Shown here piece after piece: positions 35,224 through 46,269 of a stretch of 64,000 nt of DNA. The notes under the pieces are model-generated. The model saw only the letters and a program-made list of their open reading frames with translations. It had not been told where the DNA came from and made no database searches. This DNA comes from Hamiltosporidium tvaerminnensis (taxonomy: Eukaryota > Microsporidia > Dubosqiidae). A program made the position numbers and the translations under genes. How positions within the stretch are numbered: the first letter of the stretch is position 1; every line of letters starts with the position of its first letter. The stretch lies in assembly GCA_022605425.2 (NCBI GenBank), contig CM061252.1, forward strand, positions 434,001-498,000, written 5' to 3'.

Positions 35224-37129
35224 AAAACGGTAAAAATATTCTAACCCAGAATTTTTTTAAATAAAATTTAAAAATTGTGACTTGCCTAATTTTGATTCGA
35301 AATTTTCTTTGTGTGTAGACAATCGAAACGAGAATTTATAATTTTAGCAAATAGAGTAATACCTCGAGATGCTAATTTAAATGTAATATTTAATTCTAAA
35401 AATGGTTTCGGATTACATATTTGTCATAAGTATTTGTCTAAGCATATAGATTCGCTTTACTAAAATACTTTCTCTGCAATAGTATAAAATTACCGATTCG
35501 ATATATTTTAATAGGAACGCAAAGTAAAACTCCTTGCGTTAATTTAAATTTAGAAAGCACAACTCTCTGATTCTTTTGTAATTATTTCAGAAACCAGCGT
35601 ATAATATCTTTATAAGATACAAATCGTAAATGCACAAATTTCATTCAAAAACTCTCTCCTCTCACTTTCTGCCCCCTAATATTGTTTACCATTAGCCCCT
35701 GGTAAAATACACCAGAGACTTTATGAATCCTCTTATTAAGATGATGGTAATTCGAAAAAAATGTATACTTATGCCTTTTTAGCGGGAAGAGTATTTTGGG
35801 AAATTTTAAGGTAAATTAATAAGAAACTTATGAAATAAAATGTTAAATGTAAAAATATAAAAAATATAAATCTATAGAAACAAGATCTAAAATGAAAAAA
35901 AAATAGATTGCAATTTAAATTTCTTCATTCCAAAACCATTTTATCATTTCTTTTGAATACGCTTCGTATTACAATTTTTCGCATGTTTTTAACTTTAACA
36001 TAAACTATTATGCAATATATCTAAAATAAAACTTTCACTAACCAGAAAGAGTTAACAGGGTTATGAAAGTTGTAAGATCTCTTTCAAAATAATTTTTATC
36101 TAAAATTTCTAATTTTATGAGCAAAAATTTCATATTTTATATTTACGTTATATTGTTTTTTAAAAAAAACTCTTACACTTAGAACATAAAGTTTACAAAT
36201 AGTTACAACTGTGTCTGTCTCAATTGCATTTTTTTGTACGATACATTTTCTTTGTCTTTCAAGACAACCACTCTCATGTTCTGCTCCAATGATCATTTTA
36301 TTATCTCTTTCTACAAAACTAAAAATCGTTTTTAACACAGTTTCTTAGGATTTTTATAGAATATTTGGTCATTGATTAAATCCAAACGATTAATTAGTCT
36401 TTCTAATCTGCACTTCTGTTCTTAAATATGTTAATTTAAAAATGGTTCTAAGTAGAAATATAAAATAAATTATAAAATTCTATGATGCATTTGTGCATCA
36501 TAGTTTTTTGAAATTATTCTATATATATAATTGAACAAAAAAATGTAAATAATAAAGATTTATGGCGTTAATACATTTTTTTTTATTCTCAAACTGTTTG
36601 CATGTCCAGGCATTCAATATATGCCATTATAAAACAGATCGTTTAATAAATTTTAAGACAACAGAACGTATATAAAAATACCACTAAAAGACACAGACCA
36701 AAAATGGAAAATTTTTCGGTTTTATTATATTTTGTAAATGTTTATAATGTTTTTTGGAAGGCCATACGTTTTTCTAAATTATTTTTTGGTTTTACTAATC
36801 ATATAACAGATAATAATATATATTAGAAGGGGATGTTTTAAAAATACGACAACTAATATTTCACTTCTAACTCAATAGTATAAAAGAAAAGCACTGTTCG
36901 TTACTTATCTATTAACGTTCGAAATCAAATTATTTAATCGAATTTTTGTGTTTATAAAATTTTTTCACAGTGTTTTATATATTTTCTTCTACCAAGTCAA
37001 CTGTGTTACTTTCTTCTTACAAATTTTACTCTTCGTTTATATTTATTGTCGGTTCTCCTCTAAAATCAAGGGTGTTTTATTTTTTATTGTTTTACAAAAT
37101 CTTCCTGATCAATTGCTTGTTTTAAAGAG
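35224..37129. other. AT-rich gene-free stretch
   Basis: No supported gene. A minus-strand frame at 36096-36338 has a Cys-containing, non-random look but begins with GTG and has no recognisable motif, so it is not called. Confidence 0.45.
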
Positions 37130-37315
37130 GATATTTGTTCCTGATCCCTTTCGGCTGCTTGTATAAAACTTAAGGACGCTCTCTCTCAGCTCTCTTCGGC
37201 ATTTATTCCCAAACAAATTCTCTTTTTCGATCAAAATAAGTTGTTTCGACTGTTTCGTTGTATACTATCAACTGAGAGTATGCCACTAAGTACATGGGTG
37301 GGATCCAAAAAATTT
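37130..37315 (-). mobile_element. R2-like non-LTR retrotransposon remnant (C-terminal end)
   Basis: Read on the minus strand it matches the 3' coding part of the element at 33275-35223: 'cccatg-a-ttag-ggcata', then 'acagtcgaaacaa-tt-ttttgatcga', 'aaatgccga', 'gagctg-gagagag-gtccttaag'. Stops and indels are present. It is a second, very short remnant. Confidence 0.75.
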
Positions 37316-37716
37316 TTAATTTAAAGGAAATTTTCAATACAATTTAAGAGAAAAATATCATAATATACTTATTTGGCCAAAATAATAGCTACTCTTCGAT
37401 TCATATTGAATTCAATATAATATAAATAAAAATATCTAAATATATTCAATGAAACAAATTTCTTTGAAATGATAGTGAATAAATTAAATTATGTTTCAAT
37501 AAATGAAAAAACAGTCGAAAAAAAATGTTTTTTTGACCCGGAATTTGTTTAAATATTAATTTTGAAAATCAATGTTTAGAAGCACTAATCGTAACAAAAA
37601 TAAAAAGAATTACATCTCAAAGATTTATTTAACATAGTAGTGCTTAATATATCTTAAAATGTTTCAAAAAAAAATTTAAACCACTGAATATTTCCTTTTA
37701 CATAAATTTTAATGTT
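37316..37716. other. AT-rich intergenic stretch
   Basis: 3' flank of the EFR3-like gene; nothing recognised. Confidence 0.5.
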
Positions 37717-39876
37717 TTACTTGACAATCTTAATAAATGATTTACGTTTTGCATTCAAACCTTCTAAATTAATACTTGATTTCATAGAATTAGTATAAAC
37801 TCTTTTATTCCATCCAAAATATTCGTTATATTTTTTTTGTTCAACTGATACATCGAAAGAGTCAAATTTTTCTTTTTGATATTTTTTAAGAATAAAATTT
37901 TCAGGATCATCGATTTCTTTACAATTCCAAATTCTAAAAATATAAATTTTTAAATTTTCTTTAAGTGTATTAAGCATACACCAGGTAGTAAATTCATCTG
38001 TTTCCATTTCCAAACTCTGTCTAACATTTATTTCATCTTTTTTATTTACTCTTTCTAGAATAGATTGTATTAAAATTTCCAAAGCTTCTTCGTATTTGCT
38101 TTCATAATATACCACACGCATTTTAGATAATACCATTTGTTTGTCTTTTCTTCCACAGGAAAGAAAGTTATTCTTTAAAACGATAAAAAATATTTTTGTG
38201 CACAAAACATTGAAACATGGAATTGTTGAAATCCGAGAAAGAATAGAAATAAAATCAATATCGATTCTAACAATTGGTGAGCAAAATTTTGTTTTTGTTT
38301 CGAAGTAAAATAAAATCCGATCTAAAATCATTTTTTGAAATCTCCTTGTATAAATTGTCATCAGACTGTTTCTTTCATAAAATTCAAATTGAAAAGCTTT
38401 TTTCATAAAAAAACATAAAACATCTGAAATTGAAAAACAAGCAAGAAAAAAAAGATTTAAATATTCTAAAATTGCCGAATAATTAAAATATTCAAGATCT
38501 TTGACAATCTCAGAACCTTTCAATGTAAATTCGTTTTTTAAAGAATTTTCTGTTTCTTGCTCGTAAAGATATTTTAAAAGGTAAAAAAAGCTTCGAGCCA
38601 ATCTCAATGGATTGGAATTGCTGATGTAATCTTCTTTTACAAGAAGACTGGAATGCTTTAAAAGAATATGTAATTGACTTTGATATGTTACACTCGGTAT
38701 ATTCTGTATTTCTTCAAGTGAATAGTTTATTGCTTTCACTTTTTCTATTTCTTCCATAAAAATTTGATTCGACTCGATAACAATGTGTGGATGCGTTGCT
38801 TTTTGTAAATTTGTCAATAAAATATCATTTATTAAATCCAACTTAAGTCGGCTACTATAATCCAAAACCAAATATATAAAACAAGAAGAATTCAATATAT
38901 TACATGCTCTAGCCATATAACTTAGTATTTCATTTCTTTCTGAAATATTTAATTTGTCTTTTTTAAACAAACAGTTTACAATATTTTGGTATTTTTCACG
39001 ATAATTTGCTATAAAAAAATCTTTTGTAATTATAATTGCAGAAAGAAATTTTAAAAAATATAAATCATTATTTACATCGCTTTTAGAAGGAACACATCCA
39101 GCTGATTGATAATCAAAAGAAATTTCAGAAGTAGAACTCTCTGAAGATTCTGAACTTTCTTCAGAATTATAATCATATTCAATTATATCTTCAGATTGTT
39201 TATATTTTTCTTCATAAGATGAAGATTTCGAATAATTAGAACCAGAATGTGATAAAGTATGTATTGTTGGTGTTATAGAATCTCCATATTTTTCAGAATT
39301 ATTTTCACTATTTAAATACTGATTTACATCTGTATAATCTTCTCCCGTATTTTTAATAGTTAATGGTTCGTTTTGGTCACTGCAAAAATCTATTTCATTA
39401 TATTTAGCTTTTATTTCTATATTTTCCAATTCTCTCGTTATAATACGAATAATCATATTTATATATTTTTCACTTTTATATGTTTTGAGTTGTAAAGTTT
39501 TAAAAAAATACTCAAAAAGGTTAAGAAATTCGTGTGAATACACAACTTGGCTAGTTTTAGTGCTTTTGATTTGTAAAATCTCTCCAAAAATGATAAGAAA
39601 TATTTTTAAAATTTCTGTTTCAAAATATATAGAATATTCAGACAATTCCTCTATAACAGAAGTAATAATTTTACAAGTTATTTTTACAGATTGTGAAATT
39701 TCAAATTCTTTTCTACATTTTTCTTTTAAATACGAAAATACTTTTTTAATTCTTTCTGGTTTTGATTTTATGTAATGAATTAACAAAGAAATCTTTTGAT
39801 CGTCTCCTTCTTCTTTATAATAGATTTGTTTTATTATAGATTGATATTTTGGTGTCAACGAAAAAGGAGCAAACAT
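37717..39876 (-). CDS. EFR3: EFR3-like plasma-membrane scaffold protein
   Basis: 719 residues from ATG at 39876, preceded by CCCCTC. The N-terminus follows the Efr3 pattern: LTPKYQSIIKQIYY (~7-20), LIHYIKSKPERIKKVFSYLK (~32-51), then helical repeats (ITCKIITSVIEEL..., HEFLNLFEYFFKTL). Together they resemble the armadillo/HEAT-like rod of Efr3. Residues ~185-260 are an acidic Ser/Glu/Tyr-rich insertion, after which helical repeats resume to the end. In yeast and animals Efr3 anchors the PI4-kinase Stt4/PI4KA complex at the plasma membrane. No transmembrane segment is visible, and the N-terminal Cys cluster used for palmitoylation in animal EFR3 is absent. Assignment rests on the N-terminal ~120 residues and overall helical character; another HEAT-repeat protein cannot be excluded. 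Confidence 0.55.
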   Translation of the reverse strand: MFAPFSLTPKYQSIIKQIYYKEEGDDQKISLLIHYIKSKPERIKKVFSYLKEKCRKEFEISQSVKITCKIITSVIEELSEYSIYFETEILKIFLIIFGEILQIKSTKTSQVVYSHEFLNLFEYFFKTLQLKTYKSEKYINMIIRIITRELENIEIKAKYNEIDFCSDQNEPLTIKNTGEDYTDVNQYLNSENNSEKYGDSITPTIHTLSHSGSNYSKSSSYEEKYKQSEDIIEYDYNSEESSESSESSTSEISFDYQSAGCVPSKSDVNNDLYFLKFLSAIIITKDFFIANYREKYQNIVNCLFKKDKLNISERNEILSYMARACNILNSSCFIYLVLDYSSRLKLDLINDILLTNLQKATHPHIVIESNQIFMEEIEKVKAINYSLEEIQNIPSVTYQSQLHILLKHSSLLVKEDYISNSNPLRLARSFFYLLKYLYEQETENSLKNEFTLKGSEIVKDLEYFNYSAILEYLNLFFLACFSISDVLCFFMKKAFQFEFYERNSLMTIYTRRFQKMILDRILFYFETKTKFCSPIVRIDIDFISILSRISTIPCFNVLCTKIFFIVLKNNFLSCGRKDKQMVLSKMRVVYYESKYEEALEILIQSILERVNKKDEINVRQSLEMETDEFTTWCMLNTLKENLKIYIFRIWNCKEIDDPENFILKKYQKEKFDSFDVSVEQKKYNEYFGWNKRVYTNSMKSSINLEGLNAKRKSFIKIVK

Positions 39877-39880
39877 ATTT

Positions 39881-39886
39881 GAGGGG
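39881..39886 (-). promoter_or_regulatory. CCCCTC signal before the EFR3-like start
   Basis: CCCCTC on the minus strand, four bases before the ATG at 39876. The same hexamer lies one base before the ATG at 55028. Confidence 0.55.
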
Positions 39887-41856
39887 AAATAATTTAATTT
39901 AAATTATTTTAAGCTGTAAAAAAAATATATTTTTTTTTTAATTCGTCTGCCTGTAATGATGTATTTTTTATAGAAAATTTAAGTCGCTTTTTTTAGTCTT
40001 TTTGGTTTAAACGAAATGATGTTTGTATTTTTTTCAATCAAACCTTATTCTTCAGTTCTTGAAAAGATCTATTTAAAAACTAAGAATTTAATTATACATT
40101 TATTAGAAACTCATTTTTTTGGCTGATTTGTTCTGAAATTCAGAATTTAATTTAAACTTTTTTTTAAAGATTTTTAGTCTGGTTTCTACTTTCCCACCAA
40201 TAGAATTTTTTACATTTTAAAATACCAAAAAAATTAAATAATTTTTAAAGTTTAGTTTTGTCAAAATTGAAAAAAATTCGAATTCATAATTTGAATGCAT
40301 TTTTAAACACCTCATATCCCTTAAATTGATAAAAAAAAAAGATAAAATTTAATCTTAAAAATGTATAAAAATCTATAAAAAATCTATAAAAAATCTATAA
40401 AAAAAATATAAAAAGAGATAAAAATCTATAAAAAATCTATAAAAAATCTATAAAAAAAATATAAAAAGAGATAAAAATCTATAAAAAATCTATAAAAAAT
40501 CTATAAAAAAAATATAAAAAGAAAAAAAGAGATAAAAATTTAATCTAAAAACTTTTAAAAAATATATTTTGCATTTAAAAACAACGTTTGTATTTTTTTA
40601 ATTTATGTGTAGAAACGTATTTGAATTGTGCAAAACATAGATGAATAATACTTTTTAGTCAAGAGAATATGCTTTGATATAAGGCTTGTAAATGATATTG
40701 CTAAACAAAATAATTTAAATAAACAGATAACCGAATTTTTATTTTAAGGAAATAAATTAAATTTGAATATTTTTTTATTTAAAAATAATTGGTGTGTTAA
40801 GAAATTAACTCATAATGAAATATGAGAATATAAAGCAAAAGAAGAAAAACATAGATCTATCAGTTTACAACCAACCTATATTTTTTGAAATTGATATACG
40901 CTGTAAATAATCCTAAAAATATATATTTAATTGAATAAGAGAAGGTTTTTAGAAAGAATCAAAATCAATTATCAAAATATAAACTTTCTCTAAATATATT
41001 GAACTAAATTTCTAAATTAGTTGAAAATATTGTTTCAATAAAATGATTTTTGGTCTCGATTACTAAATCAGATGTGGTGACACGTGTTTATCAGGCAACA
41101 GATATATACTAAAATGCCCAAATAAGTGTTCAAAATTTTATATTGATTTTTTTTATAAATTACTTTGACTATTAATCTTTTTTCTCCATATTGAAATAGT
41201 AATTTAGATTAAACTACCAATTAAATTTTGATTTGGGCTAAATTCTGATATTTCTTGAAGATATACTAAAAAAGTTAAAAAATACGCGTATAAAAAACGA
41301 TATTTTAATTTAATAATTAGGATTTTATTTTTTATCTTAATACGCATTCACTGTGTTTAAACGTAGTATTATAGAGGCACCAATTGTGTAGATGTAATAT
41401 TTTCGAATAAACTTGACTTTTTTATTTAAATTTATTTTATTCTTTATACTCCTCAACAAAGGAGGTACAAGAGGTCTGGAATTGCTAAGTAAGTAATTCT
41501 TTATAATATAATTCTCATTTTTTTAAATTAAAAAGCATATATTCTTGAATTAATTACATCGTTGAACTGTTCAGACTCTGTATTTAAACTTGAATTTATT
41601 TTTTCTAAACATATCGACTGAACGGCGGGCTGTATGGAAAAATGAATTATTCTCATAACCATTAACTTTTGAATTCTGATGAAAATTTTCTAAATTTATC
41701 AATAGTTTGTTTGATAAAAATCAAAATTTTAAAGTTTAATTCAAGTAGAAAATTTCGGAATGCTTCATATGATATACAAACCCATATAATAATAACGCTT
41801 TTTGAATTATTTTTGTTTCCATAATATTTAAGAGTTATAATTTTTGTTGATTCCTT
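39887..41856. other. AT-rich intergenic stretch with a tandem array
   Basis: No gene seen; contains the array at 40362-40530. Confidence 0.5.
40362..40530. repeat. Tandem repeat, ~53 bp unit, about 3 copies
   Basis: Each unit consists of several ATCTATAAAAA strings followed by AATATAAAAAGAGATAAAA. The last unit carries an extra ~10 A/G bases. It lies upstream of the EFR3-like gene. Confidence 0.85.
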
Positions 41857-42085
41857 ACTATGCCATGAGTAGAATTGGCTTGGAGTATTCTCTGCTTGTC
41901 GTAAGAGGCGAATAAAAGAGACTAGTCCTTGATGTTGGAGTTAGGTGTAAGGGTAACAATCCACGCGTTAAAATCACTTTGTTACAAAACCAGAAAGTAA
42001 ACAAATCAACTGAAATAAGACCTGTGAGCGGTATTACAGAGAGCGGCCAAGGCTCGTACAGGGCTGTGGTATCAAGGATGAGTGA
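41857..42085 (+). repeat. SINE/LINE-like repeat unit, copy 1
   Basis: A GC-richer block containing GAATTGGCTTGGAGTATTCT, CTGCTTGTCGTAAGAGGCGA, TAAAATCACTTTGTTACAAA and AAGGCTCGTACAGGGCTGTG. A second copy lies at 45243-45472 on the other strand with the same strings in the same order. The TGTCGTAAGAGGCGA-TAAAAG type string occurs, as far as I recall, in dispersed LINE/SINE units of animals, but I cannot verify this here. No coding frame is conserved between the copies. Confidence 0.7.
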
Positions 42086-42326
42086 ATCATACATAAAAGA
42101 CATTAAAAACAATTAAATGAAATGATTAAAAAGATAGAAAAACAATGCAAAATGATTCAAAATACAAATAAATTTTACAGTTGAGCCAAATCAAAATTTT
42201 TTTTAGATTGTTTTATAGATTGTTTTGTTGTTATTTTTTGTCTTTTTTTTAATTTAAGTTTTTTTTTGAAATTTTTCGCAATTTAAAAAATGAAAAAAAC
42301 GATGGAAGAATTAATTTAATATTTCT

Positions 42327-42737
42327 TCAAATTATAGTGCAAGGTTGAGCTTGCCTAAAATATATTTCCCTGCCTTTAGCAGCGTCTCTTTCAATTTCTT
42401 TGCGTGTTCTTTTAACTTGAACAGAGGATTTTTTACGACGTTTATATTTAACATAATCTTCTAGATCAGAAAAATCTAATATACTAGAGCAAATTGAGTC
42501 TAGACTAACAGCAGATTGAGATTTTTGCGAAGAAATTCCCGAGCTTTTGTTCGGATCCACGCTAACCTCAGATCTTGTCTTTTCTTGACTTGAACTTGCT
42601 TGGGTTCCTTGGTCAGATGCTCTCCTATTTTTTCCTTGCTGATCTCTCACAATTCTTTGAATTTCTCTAGTATCATCTTCATTCGGTGTCGCTAATAAAA
42701 AAGGTATCATTGTTACAAAGCCCCATAAAATATTCAT
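42327..42737 (-). CDS. Small secreted hydrophilic protein, unknown family
   Basis: 136 residues from ATG at 42737. Residues 1-17 (MNILWGFVTMIPFLLAT) form a clear signal peptide. The mature protein is highly charged and Ser/Gln-rich (~40-95), then has a basic stretch (KYKRRKKSSVQVKRTRKEIE, ~99-118) that could act as a nuclear-localisation-like or nucleic-acid-binding segment. There is one Cys near the C-terminus. Secreted small proteins with basic clusters are common candidate host-targeted effectors in microsporidia, but nothing in the sequence proves that. No CCC signal is visible upstream. Stop at 42327. Confidence 0.6.
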   Translation of the reverse strand: MNILWGFVTMIPFLLATPNEDDTREIQRIVRDQQGKNRRASDQGTQASSSQEKTRSEVSVDPNKSSGISSQKSQSAVSLDSICSSILDFSDLEDYVKYKRRKKSSVQVKRTRKEIERDAAKGREIYFRQAQPCTII

Positions 42738-43530
42738 TTTTAGAAGAATTTTATAGAATTAAATACTTTTAAATTGATTATAAATTTTAAATTTTTGATT
42801 TATTTACAAAAAAATATAATTGAAATATTTTTAAAGGTAAATATATTTCTGAAAAATCAAAAACAATGATCATTTATGTCGAAAATATCAATTTTATTGA
42901 AAATTACTGATTTTGAGACATAAATTACAAATATAAATGATCATGATATCAATTTAGATTAGAATGACATTTTATCATATCAGTCGTGTCAAATACATAA
43001 CTCTTAATCCATTTAATTTTTTCGTTTTTTTGATTACTCGTTAAAAAAATATTTTATTCTCAAAAAAAGTTGTTTTTACATAAAAAAATGTTTTTAAATT
43101 CTAGAACATTTTTTTTACGAAAGTAGAGAAAATAACATTTTTTTAAAAAATAATTTTTATTTAATGATTCAAATAAACGCAAAAACAGTTAAAATATATA
43201 TTTAAGAAATTAAAAAGTTGTTATCTTTATTCGTATAAAGCAGTTTAATTATCTTTTCTTAGCCTTTTTTGTTGATTATTGTGTTATAGTATTTTCTCAT
43301 TGAAAAAAAAATTTAAGAAAATTTGAATTAAAGTATTTTATTATTATTATTTCCATTTCAAAACAAGTCTTTAAACCGAATGAATTCGTTATGTCATTAT
43401 ATACTACTTTCTGATAGAAAAAAAATTGAATTTTTTATGAATTTTTTATTGGTAAATATCTATACGCAAGAATAAAATATTGCTTATAGAATTTTAAATA
43501 AAAATTTATATTTAAATAAAAATTTATAGT
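42738..43530. other. AT-rich intergenic stretch
   Basis: No gene, RNA or repeat recognised apart from a short AATAAAAATTTATA duplication next to repeat copy B. Confidence 0.5.
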
Positions 43531-44252
43531 GGAGGGAGGATAACCACATAAAAAACTATCTTCTTAGCAATGAGTGTGTTAAATTGTTGTGAAAATCGTT
43601 ATTTCGATTTTTCAAGTGTATAAAACTACACCAAATCTTCGGTTGTTCAATGAGAGTTGTTATGAGGAGGAGAGGTCTAAGAAATGGAGAAACTTTTTCT
43701 ACAAATTTATTTGTAGTTTTTTATGTAACCAGATTGCAGACCCCAGCTGAACATGTAGGTAATTGCCATGTAAAAGCATGGAAACCTAGCCTTGCTCACT
43801 CGGGTTAGAAGACTTAACGCCTGGGAGATATAAAACAAAAAACATTTAAAGCCGGGAAAGCTAAGTAGCAGGTTATACCTGTTGGTATGACATTGCACTG
43901 TCTAGGTGGACCCCATGTAAATCTCTGAAATATATCTTAGCTAGAAGTTTATTGGGTTCAGAAAGTGTAGAGTAAGTGGGAAGGCTGCATAGTCTTGGGG
44001 AGACACAGAGGGGCTTCGGCCTTCGATCAAACTCCATGCAACGGACATTAACTAATTCCGGGCAACTGCATCGCCTATTAATTAGGTTCTACACACCTGG
44101 TAGATGAAAGGCTTTGGGACGTAGGTATCGCAGGGGTTACTGATGGAGTTTTGGGGTAGCAGTTATTTAAAACCTAGACTGCGTTAATGTCATTAAAACA
44201 AATATAACACTTGCCACTGTTTTAAAAAAGATGTGATACTTTTAAATAAAGT
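43531..44252 (-). repeat. 725 bp dispersed repeat, copy B
   Basis: Inverted relative to A, C and D: on the plus strand it begins TGGAGGGAGGATAACCACAT and ends GTGATACTTTTAAATAAAGT. It carries all family landmarks, including the CTACAAATTTATTTGTAG-type hairpin, CACCTGGTAGATGAAAGGCT and GGGACGTAGGTATCGCAGGG. It shares the GGCTTCGGCCTTCGATCAAA form with copy C, so these two may be closest. The strings TTTAAATAAA occur on both sides and could be either a degenerate target duplication or chance in AT-rich DNA. Confidence 0.88.
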
Positions 44253-44589
44253 TGAAATGGTTTAAATAAATAAAAATTTATATTTAATTAAAATATAAAT
44301 ATAAAAAAATACTTATTAGATTTTCTTTTAGGTGAATTTATTCATAATTATGAGAAAAAAATTATAAAGAAATGAAGCATTTTGAAATTCTTATTCGATA
44401 TTATAAAAACATAAATAAAAGTTTGAGATTTCTAAATAAACTGTAAAAAATAAGGTTAACAAACAACAAGAAATTAAAATAAAAACAGAAAATAAAACAT
44501 GACAATGTATTTCTATAAAAATAAATTACATTTTTTTATTTTATTTCCTATGAAAATGTTTTTGATTTAGTTTATAGTATTTTTTTACC

Positions 44590-45000
44590 TATTTATTCAT
44601 ATTCTCTTTGACTTTTTGGTGTAGAAGATGAAAGATAATACAACAAAGTAATGTTTCGCTGGTCAATGCCCTATAACTTTCCCGAGTCTATTCCATATTC
44701 ACAAAAAGGCATTTTAAAGAGTAAAAATGATTCTATATCACAAGATTTGCGTTTTATCTTTCAATTTTCGTACTTTTTTTATAAGCCTTGGCCTGTTTTT
44801 TATGCCTGGTCTTGTATTTTTGAGGCATTTACTTTATTTTTACATTTGTTTCTGACTCTATTATAAGTCAGAATCATAACAGATTATCACATGAATCTAG
44901 TGTGGTTTCATTTAACAAATCCAAATAATAATGTTCACATCCAATTTATATACTCATTAGAAAGCAGATGGTTGTGTAATGTAGATTATCCTCTCTCTTT
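44590..45000 (+). repeat. Diverged relic of the 725 bp repeat family
   Basis: The right end matches the family: 'tctagtgtggttt', 'ttcacatccaatttatatactcatt', 'gaaagcagatggtt' and a closing 'gattatcctctctct'. The left part, with 'cttttggtgtagaag', resembles the beginnings of the relics at 9875 and 25195 rather than the full copies. Confidence 0.5.
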
Positions 45001-45242
45001 ATTAGTAGTTACTTCACAATAAATAATTAGTAATCTAGATATTAGCAGAAAAACGAACTTTAACTATAAAAATCTAAACCCTTCAAGAAAATCGCGTTTT
45101 TTCATGTAAAAATCCTAGTATTTATTTTTTAAAGCAAGAAATAAACATATTTAATATTTTTCACAGATAAAAAAATTATTTTGCCTTTTATTATCAGTAA
45201 TTGTATTAAACCTTATTTCTATAATAAGATATTTTTTTATTT

Positions 45243-45472
45243 ATCCCCGGCCCTACATCTCTGCACGAGCCTTTGATTTCCTCATTAATGCTGTCCACGG
45301 GTCTTTTTCTAGTGGGGCGTTTATTTTTTTTTGGTTTCGTAACAAAGTGGTTTTAAAAGGTGGGTTGTTAGTCCTACGCTCAACCCAGACAGGAAAACCA
45401 ATCCCTTTTAATTGCCTTTTTCGACAAGCAGGAAATACACCAAGCCAATTCTGCTCCCGGCATGATGGGGAA
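45243..45472 (-). repeat. SINE/LINE-like repeat unit, copy 2
   Basis: Read on the minus strand: GAATTGGCTTGGTGTATTTC, CTGCTTGTCGAAAAAGGCAA, TAAAACCACTTTGTTACGAA and AAGGCTCGTGCAGAGATGTA, in the same order and spacing as 41857-42085. Confidence 0.7.
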
Positions 45473-46261
45473 CACCAAGATATTAAATATATTAAGTTAC
45501 TCGTTGATCTGATTATAAATATACTTATAATATCATAAAGAAATAAAAGTCCTGATAATAACGCCCTGGTTTTTATCAAACCCGTTCGTTACTTAGTTAG
45601 TCCTAATTTTTTCTACAGTTTGGTATTGAAAGTCACAAGAGTTTGGAGAAATTTGAAAATGTTGTTTTAATTCTTTACTTTTAGGTGTCTAATATATGAG
45701 TTTATATGGGTCTAAATGATAATTCAGTTATTATTTTACAAGATTAAATAATATTTTTATTGCTTTCATTTTAGCGATGTGAAAGAAATTACGTGGCAAA
45801 AAGAAGGCAGAAATTATATTGTGTGTAAACTATATTAAAAATTATATCTATAATAATGTCGATAAAGAGGATAACATTTTGAAGTAATCACCTATACTTT
45901 TTTATTAAACATTCTATATATCTAGGCTATAAGAAACTTACAGCCATATTTTTAGTAAAATAAATTATTTTATAATTCTTACAATATTATTTTAGAAGTT
46001 AATTAAATTTGCACTTTTATTTTCATTACATAATTTCCTTCTTCTTTATATTGAACACTTTTTCTATAGTTTTTACAATGCTTTATTTCCGTCATTCTAT
46101 CCAAACCTTAATATTTATAAATTTACCGTGTTTATGATAAAAATGATTCCTCGTCGAAATATTTATGTTCCTGAAAGTTATTTCTTCTAATTTTTTTCAT
46201 TTATTATATTATACTCTTAATTATTCCGAGCTCATATTGGAATTTGATCCTTAGCTCGATC
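45473..46261. other. AT-rich gene-free stretch
   Basis: Nothing recognised. Confidence 0.5.
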
Positions 46262-46269
46262 CTCTAACT

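Noticed and set aside
36096-36338. 80-codon minus-strand frame with Cys residues
   Set aside because: GTG start and no recognisable motif; might be decayed coding DNA but not supportable.
43707-43898. Minus-strand frame of 63 codons
   Set aside because: Lies inside repeat copy B and is not shared by the other copies.
44651-44866. 71-codon plus-strand frame
   Set aside because: Lies within a diverged repeat relic; composition as expected by chance.
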